DNA of 64,000 nt from Candidatus Rifleibacteriota bacterium (GTDB lineage Bacteria > Muiribacteriota > Ozemobacteria > Ozemobacterales > Ozemobacteraceae): NCBI GenBank assembly GCA_015232575.1, contig JADFZL010000002.1, positions 434,001-498,000 on the forward strand, read 5' to 3'. This document shows, piece after piece, positions 48,741 to 57,990 of this stretch; the first letter of the stretch is position 1, and every line of letters begins with the position of its first letter. Below the pieces are notes generated by a model, which worked only from the letters and a program-made list of their open reading frames with translations, was not told where the DNA came from and made no database searches. The translations under genes and the position numbers were made by a program.

Positions 48741-49120
48741 GTGTTTTCCTCCAAATTAAGAAAATGTGTCAAAAAGCAGGGAAGAGAGAAATTGTATCCC
48801 AAGTTTGATAAAATTTCAACATTATTTTAGAGAAATCAGAAATCTGTATTATTATTTTATAAAAGCAAAAAATTCATTTCATGGTATCGTGGCACATTAA
48901 AATAAAGGGGTCATTAAACAATGTCATTTCGATCGAAGGGAGAAATCTTGCATTTATGAGATCTCTCACATTCGTTCGGGATGACAGCCCAACACGAAGT
49001 TTACACGCCAATTAGTCCCCGTATTTAAGATTTTGCATGCTAAGTATTAAACATGAATCATTATTTGCTGATCTTGAAAATCAGTGTAATCAGCGGACAA
49101 AAACCATTTTTAACTTTTCT
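48741..49120. other. Intergenic with a REP palindrome
   Basis: AT-rich; includes the REP copy at 48922-48986 and the phrase ATTTAAGATTTTGCATGCTAAG, which also follows the half REP at 15304-15342 and recurs in part near 60808. No gene seen. Confidence 0.4.
48922..48986. repeat. REP-like palindrome, copy 3
   Basis: TGTCATTTCGATCGAAGGGA ... AGATCTCTCACATTCGTTCG...GATGACA. Same family as 9771-9836. Confidence 0.75.
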
Positions 49121-50791
49121 TTACGGGTGGTACCAGTCATTGCATTTTGCGCATGGTTCAAAATCAAGTTCATCAGCAAAATGCTTTTTCCGGAATTCTT
49201 GCTGATTACACCATATTTGTACTGGTGAATCAACATTGATATTACCGCATGCATATTTTCCTTCAATATCGAATGGGCAGATTGTTACCTGTCCATTACT
49301 CAGCAGATGAAAGCCAGATACTGCATGAACGCACACTTTACGGTTCAGCGGGGTATATCTGACTGCAGCTGGATATTCTTTTGTTCCGAGAAAATCACTT
49401 GCACCAATTATTTGAAACCAGCTAACCGGACTTATTGAATTTGAATCGCTGTCTGAAGCAGGAGAGAAAAAATAATTACGGAATGGCGGTGAGCACTTGT
49501 TTTTCCAGTGATTTAAAAATGGCAGTGCTGAGGAATTGTTTGCATTATGCTTGAGAAAACTGATTCCGATTTCCGGATTGGCGGATTTCTCATTTTCTTT
49601 CGCTTGTTTCAGGGTGTTAATCAGCGCTATAATTTGCTCCCATGAGCATCCTGATCTGTTATTAGTGAAAGATGCAGGATCATTTGAATCAAAACTGATT
49701 CGAAGATGCGTTACTTTGTTCCACGGAAAATCAGATTCAGGTTGTGATGACAAGCCGGTATAGATTTTAATTCTTCTTTCTGCCATTGCAGAATTATATA
49801 CAAAATCTTTCATATTTTGATTAAATAATGGCTCACCCATTCCGGAAAATAGAATTCCCACGTCTTTTTGTTCGAATGAAGAAATTAATCTTTCAAAATT
49901 CTGAATGGAAAGATTCTCTCGTTCACGCAAAAGCTCTGGCTGAGGGCAGTAAAGACATTTTGCGTTGCAAGAGTTGGTTGGTTCAATAAACAGAGTAGAT
50001 GGAGAATAATTTGTAATTTCCTCTCCCCATTTTGTCTCCATCAGGAATTTTGAATAAGAGAATCGAGGGGATGAAAAGTCATCAGAAACAAATTTCCTGA
50101 ATACATCAAAACTTCGTTTGCTTAGAAAACGAAGATCCGCCGAGAATCTCAATCTTTCCCTCGGAGCATGAAAGTATCCGACTTTAAACGGATAAAGTGG
50201 CTTTTTAATTGCCCAGTACAGACCTCCGCGTTTAGACATTAAGTCAGAATGCCTTAAATTCAAGCCTTCCAGCAGCTCTGTTTTCAGAATAGTCCAGTTT
50301 GCTCCAGGCAGGAGATCAGCAGAAAAAGTTGCATCAAAGCCCTCGTTGAGGTGGAGTCTTATCGATTCAGCAATCTTTTCGGCATCTACAAGGATATTTG
50401 AATAGGGTATTGCAATCAGATGTTCTGCTTTACACCCTTTAACTGCCTCAGTAAGCTGGCTACCGATGCATTCTCCGATGCCTTCGTCAAGCGAGAATCC
50501 CCATCTTTCAGGCAGGTAAGAGATATTGCGTTCGCAGTTTTCGTTGTAATGAAAATTGCGAACCTTTTTTCCCATTGGCGTCAGCAGGGATGGCAAGTTT
50601 GAATCGAAATCTCGATCGGTTACTGAGAAAATAATTTCAGAAATTCCGGGAACGTTTTTGAGTCTTTGCAGAATAACAGCAAAAGCATTTCCGGCACCCG
50701 GGATTTCAGTTTCAGGTCTTATCAGATCACGGTATTTTGGGCAATGACCTGAAGAAAAAATTACTATTGCTATACTTCTGGAAGCTTTCAT
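49121..50791 (-). CDS. Spiro-SPASM radical SAM protein
   Basis: 556 residues. The N-terminal 240 residues resemble a nucleotidyltransferase-like fold (IAIVIFSSG...IPGAGNAFAVILQRLKNV). The radical SAM cluster CNAKCLYC lies near residue 273, and a C-terminal SPASM-type region has CVHAVSGFHLLSNGQVTICP and EPCAKCNDW. This three-part layout is that of the spiro-SPASM family described from spirochaetes; its substrate is unknown. SPASM enzymes usually modify peptides or nucleosides. The start codon lies 15 bases past the upstream glucosidase stop, so the two form an operon. Confidence 0.75.
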   Translation of the reverse strand: MKASRSIAIVIFSSGHCPKYRDLIRPETEIPGAGNAFAVILQRLKNVPGISEIIFSVTDRDFDSNLPSLLTPMGKKVRNFHYNENCERNISYLPERWGFSLDEGIGECIGSQLTEAVKGCKAEHLIAIPYSNILVDAEKIAESIRLHLNEGFDATFSADLLPGANWTILKTELLEGLNLRHSDLMSKRGGLYWAIKKPLYPFKVGYFHAPRERLRFSADLRFLSKRSFDVFRKFVSDDFSSPRFSYSKFLMETKWGEEITNYSPSTLFIEPTNSCNAKCLYCPQPELLRERENLSIQNFERLISSFEQKDVGILFSGMGEPLFNQNMKDFVYNSAMAERRIKIYTGLSSQPESDFPWNKVTHLRISFDSNDPASFTNNRSGCSWEQIIALINTLKQAKENEKSANPEIGISFLKHNANNSSALPFLNHWKNKCSPPFRNYFFSPASDSDSNSISPVSWFQIIGASDFLGTKEYPAAVRYTPLNRKVCVHAVSGFHLLSNGQVTICPFDIEGKYACGNINVDSPVQIWCNQQEFRKKHFADELDFEPCAKCNDWYHP

Positions 50792-50806
50792 AATTGATCA
50801 GTCTCT

Positions 50807-52210
50807 TCAGAAACCGTTGTTCTGAGCAACGTTACGGTACCAGTGTGCACTTTTTTTCGGAAAGCGCATCATGGTGTCGCGGTCAACAAAGAAGAAGCCA
50901 TATCTTTTTTTGAAACCATTTATCCATGAGAAATTATCAAGAAGCGACCACATGTAATAACCTCGAACGTTGATACCTGCTGATATGGCTTTGTGAATGG
51001 CTTCAAGGTGTGATTGTACAAATTCGATGCGATCGTCATCCTGTACTGTGCCATCAGTCAACGTTTCGTTTTTCCCAATGCCGTTTTCAGTTATATAAAC
51101 CGGCAGGCCAGGTGCCAGAGAGTGAATCTTAGTAAGCAGGTCGTAAAGAACTTCGGGTTTGATTTCCCATGCCCAGTCAGTATAAATGCCGGTGGGATTT
51201 TTTACGAATCTGAACAGTCCTTCAATTGAAAACATGCACGATTCATTTCGGTTTCCTGATGTATTCAGGTGAAAAGACGTTTCGGCAGCTTCTGAAGTTG
51301 CGTAATGCGGATAATAATAATTAACTCCGATGAAATCCAGCAGATTTCCGTTTTCAAATAAATTCATGTCAGAATCAGAAATATTCGGGAAGATTCCTGC
51401 TTTGTGGTACAATTCAGATGCCTTCTGTGGAAACTTGCCTTTCAGCAGGATTTCTGAAAACCATGCGTTGAAGATTGAGTCTGCAAGCTCTGCTGCAGCA
51501 ATGTCTTCCGGGGTTGATGTGGCCGGGTAAACAGGTGACATGTTGAGTGCAATGCCGATTTTTCCAGGCTTATTCATTGAATGGAAACAGTTGGCTGCTC
51601 GTGCATGTGCGACAAGGAAATTTGTGGCAACCTGGACTGCCGCTTTGTAATCTGTTCTGCATGGCGGATGAAGGGCTGTTACATAGCCATTGAGAGTTGT
51701 CCATGCCGGCTCATTTATTGTAGACCATAGTTTAACGCGATCTGCGTATAATTCGAAGCATTTCTGTGAATAGTTGACAAATGCATCAATAGTTGCAGGG
51801 TTTTCCCAGCCGCCATTGTCTGCAAGATATTGAGGGAGGTCCCAGTGGTACAATGTGACGTTCGGTTCTATTCCGTTCTGGAGCAGGAAATCAAAAAGCC
51901 GGCTGTAAAAGTCTGCACCTGCATTATTAAAATCTTTCTGTCCGGAAGGGAAAATGCGTGGCCAGGAAATTGACATTCTGTAGCCGTTATGACCAAATTG
52001 TTTTATCAGAGCAACGTCTTCTGCGTATTTTCTGTAATGATCGCATGCTATCTCTGGAGTTGCCTGTTGATAAATCTTTTCCGGATGCTCTCTACAGAAG
52101 GAGTCCCAAACTGACGGCCCTCTGCCGTCGGCATCAGAAGCACCTTCAATCTGAAGCGCAGAAGTAGCGCTTCCCCATATAAAATTATCTGGAAATAAAA
52201 ATTTTATCAT
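50807..52210 (-). CDS. Family GH1 beta-glucosidase
   Basis: 467 residues, standard size. FLFPDNFIWGSATSALQIEGA at the start; acid/base Glu in TINEPAW near 165; nucleophile Glu in YITENGIG near 373; YYMWSLLDNFSWINGFKKRYG and FFVDRD near the end. No signal peptide, so it hydrolyses imported beta-glucosides or cellobiose-type sugars in the cytoplasm. First gene of a two-gene operon with the radical SAM protein, an unexpected pairing. Confidence 0.92.
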   Translation of the reverse strand: MIKFLFPDNFIWGSATSALQIEGASDADGRGPSVWDSFCREHPEKIYQQATPEIACDHYRKYAEDVALIKQFGHNGYRMSISWPRIFPSGQKDFNNAGADFYSRLFDFLLQNGIEPNVTLYHWDLPQYLADNGGWENPATIDAFVNYSQKCFELYADRVKLWSTINEPAWTTLNGYVTALHPPCRTDYKAAVQVATNFLVAHARAANCFHSMNKPGKIGIALNMSPVYPATSTPEDIAAAELADSIFNAWFSEILLKGKFPQKASELYHKAGIFPNISDSDMNLFENGNLLDFIGVNYYYPHYATSEAAETSFHLNTSGNRNESCMFSIEGLFRFVKNPTGIYTDWAWEIKPEVLYDLLTKIHSLAPGLPVYITENGIGKNETLTDGTVQDDDRIEFVQSHLEAIHKAISAGINVRGYYMWSLLDNFSWINGFKKRYGFFFVDRDTMMRFPKKSAHWYRNVAQNNGF

Positions 52211-52346
52211 TGATTGTTCGCTTTCATTTACATCCTATTTAGCATAAATATGACGTTACTTACAAGACGCTAAAAAAACCTTATGGTTTTGGGGAGATGT
52301 TCCGATAATTCGTAAAGCATAGAAAATAGAATTTGGAGGCAATACC

Positions 52347-52880
52347 ATGAATGTCGCAACAATGCGAATATCTACCACACCAGATTTCACAAAATTAGCT
52401 TCAAAGAAAAATTATGGTTCAGGCAGTGGCGAGGTTTTCTTCCGCATGGAAAAATCAACTCCGCCTGCAAGTGGCATTGAAAATGAATTCTGGGATATCA
52501 TTCAGAAAATGCCTCGTGCAGATCAGCTTTCTATGGGTGCAAGCGCATTGGTTCGCCATATCAGCAGCAACTCTGAAGAAAAAAGTAATTCAGAGTTCAT
52601 CAAAAGCTTTAAAAACCGCTTTTCTGAAGCAGAACTCAAAGAGGTTCAGAAAATTCTAATGAATCACCCTATGGTCAAAGGAAAATCAGAGAAAGAAGTT
52701 TCTGAATTCGTAAATTATCTGAATGAAATCTGGAAAACAACTCCGGCTCTTGAGGTTCAGGAAACTCCTAATTACAGGAAAGAGGGAATTCCTTTCAGAT
52801 CTCCGGACACAATCTTCTTTCAGACTTCATTTCTTCGGAAAAAATCTGACGCAGTTAAGCCGGTTGCTGGTTTGTCCTGA
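52347..52880 (+). CDS. Unknown protein at head of polysaccharide-kinase operon
   Basis: 177 residues with TTGGAGG upstream. No signal peptide. The N-terminus is low in structure (STTPDFTKLASKKNYGSGSGE); a helical middle follows (FWDIIQKMPRADQLSMGASALVRHIS, FIKSFKNRFSEAELKEVQKIL). No family recognised. It ends 5 bases before the BY-kinase start, so it is translated with it and may be an adaptor of that system. Confidence 0.6.
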   Translation: MNVATMRISTTPDFTKLASKKNYGSGSGEVFFRMEKSTPPASGIENEFWDIIQKMPRADQLSMGASALVRHISSNSEEKSNSEFIKSFKNRFSEAELKEVQKILMNHPMVKGKSEKEVSEFVNYLNEIWKTTPALEVQETPNYRKEGIPFRSPDTIFFQTSFLRKKSDAVKPVAGLS

Positions 52881-52885
52881 AAAAC

Positions 52886-54787
52886 GTGTTTAAGAACATT
52901 TTCGAAATATTCAACAGAAGAAAGACGGAATTCATAGTTCCGTTTCTTTTTGTTTTGCTGCCGGTAATCTGGATATATCAAGCCAGGCCATCAACATATA
53001 CAGCTGGCGCAGATTTCCAGATAAGTGCAAACTCTTCAGAATTTGCAGAAAAGATCTCATTTGATTCTGTTGAACTCAAGGATATAGTGTTTTCAGATGA
53101 GGTGATAGAGCTTACATCGACAGCTCTTTCCAGATCACTTTCCAGAAACATTGAAAAACACGAAATATTATCAACTCTTATTCCTCAAAACCTATTAAGG
53201 GAAAAGAACATCTTTACTATTCTTTTTTCTTCATTTGATGAGTCTTTCCTTAAAAATGTATCATCTCTTTTTATTCCGTCTTTTCTGGAAATGATTAATC
53301 GCAAATATGACGAAAAGACGGCTGATTTGCTTTCTCAGCTTGATGTTGAATACAGCGAAATTTCTCAGCAAATTGAAAATTGCGATAAAAAGCTGGCTCT
53401 TCTGCGAAAGGAAAAGCGATTATTTTCTGTGACAGACGAAATGGATATGGTATTAAATTCAATTCGTGCAGCGCAGAAAGAACTGGCAGAAATGGGCAAT
53501 GAAAAAGCTTCAGGCAGATCTTTTATACCAAAAAACTCAGATATTCTGAACAGCCTGAGGAAACAGCTTCTGGATGCGGAAAAAGATGCGGTAGAGTGTG
53601 CCTCTATTTATCTGCCGTCACATCCAATTCTCTATGAAGTTACCGAAAGAGTGGCGTTTTTAAAAAAGCGTATGCGTGAAGAAAACAGGCGTTTTTCCAG
53701 CGAAATTCAGGCGCGGAAAAAATACCTTGAAAATCAGCTATCGAAAAATGAGAAAAGGTTTTCAGAATTGTCTGATTTGAGGCACACTTTTGAAGAAATT
53801 GAATCTGAAAAAAAATCACTTGAAACTGATATGCTGGCGATTTCAGCATCGCGCAAGAAGCTTCTTTCATTCAGAAAGAACGATAAAATTAAACTTGTCT
53901 CTGTTACAGAAGTTAAAAGAAAAACAAGTGCCAGAGAGAAATTCTTTCAGAAGCTTCCATTGACAGCTTTGCTTCTGGCCTTTCTGAGCGGTATTCTCTG
54001 CGTGTTTGCAGTAGAAATTTTCGATCCGACTTTCCATAGCTATAAACATGCCATGAATTTGCTTAAGATTCCGCTTAAGGGAATGATTCCGGATCTTAGT
54101 AAAATACGGAATAAAAATTCACAGAATATTGATCCGTTTCTCTGTGTCCATCATTTTCCCGATTCAGAGGAATCTGAGGCTTTCCGTATTCTGCGTTCAA
54201 ATATTCTGAACGATAATGCTGACTATCCATTCAAAACACTTATGGTTGCTTCTGCTTCTGAAAATGCCGGAAAGTCGACCGTAAATTCGAATCTTGCAAT
54301 AGCATTTGCTGATGCTGGTTTTAAGACTATTCTTGTCGATTGTGATTTCAGAAATCCAAGTGTTCACAAAAAATTCGGAGTATCCTGTGACGATGGACTG
54401 ACAAACATTCTCTGCGGAAAGAACCCTGATGACGTTATCAAGCAAACTTTCAGTCCAAATCTTCATATTCTTCCGGCCGGAATTTTGCCTTCTAATCCGT
54501 CTGAAATAGTTTCAAATGAAGCATTTGGAAAAATAATAGAATATTTGAAATTGAGAGCAGATTTTGTTATATTCGATGGACCACCTTTGAATCAATCATC
54601 TGATGGCATAGCGCTTCTTTCAAGAATTCAGCGAGTTTATCTGCTGACTGCAATTGGGATTTCTGATTTCAATGAATGTGAAATCGCATTAAGCTTTCTG
54701 CGAAAAGATGGCGGGAAGCGCACTGGTCTAATTTGCTCAAGAGTCAGCGAAGCTTTTCCCGGTGGAAGTTATTACCAGAGTTCCTGA
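52886..54787 (+). CDS. Wzz-domain polysaccharide-synthesis tyrosine kinase (BY-kinase)
   Basis: 633 residues from a GTG start. A Wzz-type chain-length domain spans two membrane segments (about 15-33 and 352-372) with long coiled coils between. The cytoplasmic kinase has Walker A ASENAGKSTVNSNLA near 455, Walker A' TILVDCDFRNPS and Walker B FVIFDGPPL. The C-terminal Tyr cluster that autophosphorylates in the family is reduced to a final SYYQSS. It should govern polymer length or export of an extracellular polysaccharide. No glycosyltransferases lie next to it, but sensor genes follow. Confidence 0.85.
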   Translation: MFKNIFEIFNRRKTEFIVPFLFVLLPVIWIYQARPSTYTAGADFQISANSSEFAEKISFDSVELKDIVFSDEVIELTSTALSRSLSRNIEKHEILSTLIPQNLLREKNIFTILFSSFDESFLKNVSSLFIPSFLEMINRKYDEKTADLLSQLDVEYSEISQQIENCDKKLALLRKEKRLFSVTDEMDMVLNSIRAAQKELAEMGNEKASGRSFIPKNSDILNSLRKQLLDAEKDAVECASIYLPSHPILYEVTERVAFLKKRMREENRRFSSEIQARKKYLENQLSKNEKRFSELSDLRHTFEEIESEKKSLETDMLAISASRKKLLSFRKNDKIKLVSVTEVKRKTSAREKFFQKLPLTALLLAFLSGILCVFAVEIFDPTFHSYKHAMNLLKIPLKGMIPDLSKIRNKNSQNIDPFLCVHHFPDSEESEAFRILRSNILNDNADYPFKTLMVASASENAGKSTVNSNLAIAFADAGFKTILVDCDFRNPSVHKKFGVSCDDGLTNILCGKNPDDVIKQTFSPNLHILPAGILPSNPSEIVSNEAFGKIIEYLKLRADFVIFDGPPLNQSSDGIALLSRIQRVYLLTAIGISDFNECEIALSFLRKDGGKRTGLICSRVSEAFPGGSYYQSS

Positions 54788-54870
54788 GTTATGGTTGGGA
54801 TTAGATCGTTACCGATGGTGGCCAATTTAAGGGAGCAACCGTTTTCCACCCTTAACAGGAGACCAAAGAT

Positions 54871-55815
54871 TTGTTTTCAATAAGATTCATTATTTTGTAT
54901 AGTTTTCTGGTTTTCTATGGTCCTTCCTTACTTAACGCCCAGCCTTTATCGGTGCAGGCAGACACTATGGAAATATTTCTAGCGACAGAAGTCCCTTTGT
55001 CGTCGTGGTGTCTTGATCTGATTAAGAATCTATTCTCGAACAAATTCCAGAAAAAAGTATCAATAATTCTCAGGGACAACATTCGAACTGTTCAATCCTA
55101 CAGCCTTTCTTCTGAATCATTTGTACTGGCTGACGAAGAGAATATTCCTGATTTTTCAGTTAATCGTGCTTCGCTTAAGTGCATTGATTTTCCGCTTGCA
55201 TGGGTTTTGGCATGCAGAAAGGATATCCTTCGTAAGTATCTTCCAGAGGCGTCTTTGCCTGGAAATCTTGAGGAATATCTGAAGCTTCTTCGTTCAGTCA
55301 GATCGATTAATCCGCACTTCTTTCCGTGGTTTGAAGGCTTATTCAACAAACAGACTCTTTTCTGCGTTCAGATGCTAACCGGAAAAAAACAAAGGTCATC
55401 TGTTTCTTTCTTTTTCAGTATCTTTGAGCAGAACCTTATGAATCCGCTTTCGATCGAAACTGACGAGGTCCTTGCCTTTGACGTACTTGATGCGGGAGAC
55501 ACAATCTTCTCATCGCTCTGGCTTCCAGAAGCCGTGCTTGAAAGCAAGGAGGTTTATTTTAAAAAGCATGAAATAAGCTGGCTTCCATTTCCCGGAGTTT
55601 CATCTGAAACCATAATTCCCAGAGTTACTCTGAAATTCTTTTCTCTGAATTCTGAAAAAAGTCCTCTGAAGCCTTTTGAAGAAAACAATTCAAATGATTT
55701 CTATTCCTCTCTTCCTTCGGCAGTTTTCAGGAATTATTCTCTGAATGATGTTCAGGAGTGGATCGAAAATGAACATCCGGCATTATACCGGAAAATTGTA
55801 ATGGGAGATCTCTGA
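54871..55815 (+). CDS. Secreted solute-binding-like protein, partner of the next kinase
   Basis: 314 residues from a TTG start with AGGAG upstream. Signal peptide 1-23 (ends LLNAQ). The mature protein opens METDIFLATEVPLSSW-like strands and has DVLDAGDTIFSSLW and WLPFPGV, suggesting a periplasmic substrate-binding fold, though no family is certain. It ends 12 bases before the histidine kinase gene. The likely role is a periplasmic ligand-binding input for that kinase. Confidence 0.5.
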   Translation: MFSIRFIILYSFLVFYGPSLLNAQPLSVQADTMEIFLATEVPLSSWCLDLIKNLFSNKFQKKVSIILRDNIRTVQSYSLSSESFVLADEENIPDFSVNRASLKCIDFPLAWVLACRKDILRKYLPEASLPGNLEEYLKLLRSVRSINPHFFPWFEGLFNKQTLFCVQMLTGKKQRSSVSFFFSIFEQNLMNPLSIETDEVLAFDVLDAGDTIFSSLWLPEAVLESKEVYFKKHEISWLPFPGVSSETIIPRVTLKFFSLNSEKSPLKPFEENNSNDFYSSLPSAVFRNYSLNDVQEWIENEHPALYRKIVMGDL

Positions 55816-55827
55816 GGTGGATAATAA

Positions 55828-57990
55828 ATGTATCTTTCACTTAGAATAAAAATAATGTTTTTGATGTTTGCCCTCATCAGCTCTCTGGGAATTGTTTTCA
55901 GCGAAAGTGCTACCAGGCTGATCAGGCAGAAAACCGAAGAAACTTTTCAGGCAAGAGTCTTTCAGTTGACCGAAGGCGTAAAAGAGGCCTGGAATAATGA
56001 ACGGAACAGTCTTTTGCGCAATGCAGCTCTTTTTGCAGAATCAGACAGACTGATAACTTATGCTGTTTATGGCTTGTACAACCTTTTGGGAAAAGAAATC
56101 AGAAGGCTTGTTTCAAATGCCGGAAGATACGAAATTCAGATACATTTGAAATCAGGTGTTATTATTTCGGGCGCTGAAGAGATGCCGAAATCGGGGAATT
56201 CTCTTGATCCGGGGAATTCTAAACTTCAACTGTCAAAAATTGATGTGAAGTTTGATAACAAAAGTATCAGAATGACAGCCATTGTTCCAATTCAGAAACA
56301 TGGCGAATTTATTGGCCTGTTAAAACTCGAAAAAGATTTAAATGATGGTGTAATCAGAGAGCTTTCCAAACTGCTTCAGGTAAATCTTGCCATAACTGGA
56401 AAGGGAAGTCTTTATTCTTCATCGCTTCCAGCCGCATTGAAAAAGGATTTTCTGATAAATTATTATCGGAGCGAAGGTAACTCAGAAAAGCCCTTCCTGA
56501 TGACAATGGCTCGCCAGCGATATCATGCAGCCGGAATTGATGTTGGGACTACTGATAATGGAGATCCCATTATTATCTATTTCATGCTTTCAAAAGAAAA
56601 GTTTCTTTCGCTTATTGAATCAGCAAAAGAGCAGAATCTTGAGTTGACAATTTTTGCATTAACAATTGCATATATTTTCGCGTTTCTGTTTTCTGAAAAA
56701 GTTCTGATTTCACGAATAAGGCGAATCAGAGACGGTTCAATGATTATTGCTCAGGAAAACCTCGAATTCAGACTTCCCAAAATATGGAAAGATGAACTGG
56801 GAGATCTTGCAAAATCTTTTAATGAAATGGCAGAAAAACTTTCAGAGAATAGAAAAAGTCTTGTACATCAGAATGTCGAGCTGCAAACGTGGGTGCAGCG
56901 TCTTGAACAGATGAAATCCTATATTCAGGATATTCTTGGAAGCTTGACAACAAGCGTTATTACATGGAATCAGCAACTGATAATTGCTACGGTAAATCCG
57001 GCTGCTGAAAAAGATCTTCACGATTTTTTCCCGAAACTTGAAGGTTTGTCTCTCAGAAAGTTCGTGAAAGCTCTTGACAAAAAAAACCGTGCAATCTTTT
57101 TTTCTGCGCTCAGAGATCTTTATGAGAAGAAAGTTCAGGCTATGCCATTTGACCTTGAGTTCGATCTTGGCGAACATCGCGGTTTTAAAGTCATGCAGGG
57201 AATACTGAGTTCCCTGCGCGATAAAAATGGTGTAGAGAACGGATTTATTCTCACTCTCGAAGACATTACCCAGCGAAAAATAATTGAACAGCAGTTGTAT
57301 CATGCTGATAAACTGAGCTCTATAGGCCAGCTTGCTGCAAGCGTGGCACATGAAATAAAAAATCCGCTTGCTTCAATTAAAACTCTCGGACAGCTTCTTC
57401 AGGAAGAAACAGATGTAAATGATTCAAGACGAGAATATATCGATGTTATCGTCAGCGAAGTAAACCGTCTTAACGGAGTTGTAGAGCAGCTTTTGAGATA
57501 TGCCAAACCAGAAGGCTCAAGTTTCCGGAAAATTAAATTTTCTGAACTGATTAAACCTGTTCAGACTCTCTTGCATCACGAGCTTGAACGAAATAGAATA
57601 GAACTTAAAGTCGAATTTGAAGAATTGCTTGAAGTAAATGTTGACGTTGAGAAGCTGAAACAGGTATTCTTAAATTTAATTTTTAATGCAATTCATGCCA
57701 TGAATGCAGGTGGATGTGTTATACTTCGAGCGTTCCATGATGGTGCAACGCCATGGACTATTTTTCAGGTTGAAGACAATGGCACCGGTATGCCGGAAGA
57801 GATTGTAAGCAGGGCTTTTGATCCTTTTTTTACAACAAAACAAAGGGGAACAGGGCTTGGTTTGGCAATAGTAAAGAAGATCGTAGATTTACACGGTGGA
57901 AAAATAGAGTTGAAAAGCAGGTCAGGTACGGGAAGTTTATTCACAATATATCTCCCCAAAGAGAGGGAAAGGGGTAAAACAGATGCTTAA
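55828..57990 (+). CDS. Membrane sensor histidine kinase
   Basis: 720 residues, GAGGTGG before the ATG. Membrane segment 1 near 8-26, extracytoplasmic sensor about 27-268, membrane segment 2 about 270-292, HAMP, coiled coil, PAS (about 365-490), then HisKA with His508 in SVAHEIKNPLASIKTL and an HATPase with VEDNGTGMP, FTTKQRGTGLGLAIVKKIV. Typical NtrB-class kinase. Its end overlaps the response regulator by 8 bases, so the two are a cognate pair. Confidence 0.9.
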   Translation: MYLSLRIKIMFLMFALISSLGIVFSESATRLIRQKTEETFQARVFQLTEGVKEAWNNERNSLLRNAALFAESDRLITYAVYGLYNLLGKEIRRLVSNAGRYEIQIHLKSGVIISGAEEMPKSGNSLDPGNSKLQLSKIDVKFDNKSIRMTAIVPIQKHGEFIGLLKLEKDLNDGVIRELSKLLQVNLAITGKGSLYSSSLPAALKKDFLINYYRSEGNSEKPFLMTMARQRYHAAGIDVGTTDNGDPIIIYFMLSKEKFLSLIESAKEQNLELTIFALTIAYIFAFLFSEKVLISRIRRIRDGSMIIAQENLEFRLPKIWKDELGDLAKSFNEMAEKLSENRKSLVHQNVELQTWVQRLEQMKSYIQDILGSLTTSVITWNQQLIIATVNPAAEKDLHDFFPKLEGLSLRKFVKALDKKNRAIFFSALRDLYEKKVQAMPFDLEFDLGEHRGFKVMQGILSSLRDKNGVENGFILTLEDITQRKIIEQQLYHADKLSSIGQLAASVAHEIKNPLASIKTLGQLLQEETDVNDSRREYIDVIVSEVNRLNGVVEQLLRYAKPEGSSFRKIKFSELIKPVQTLLHHELERNRIELKVEFEELLEVNVDVEKLKQVFLNLIFNAIHAMNAGGCVILRAFHDGATPWTIFQVEDNGTGMPEEIVSRAFDPFFTTKQRGTGLGLAIVKKIVDLHGGKIELKSRSGTGSLFTIYLPKERERGKTDA

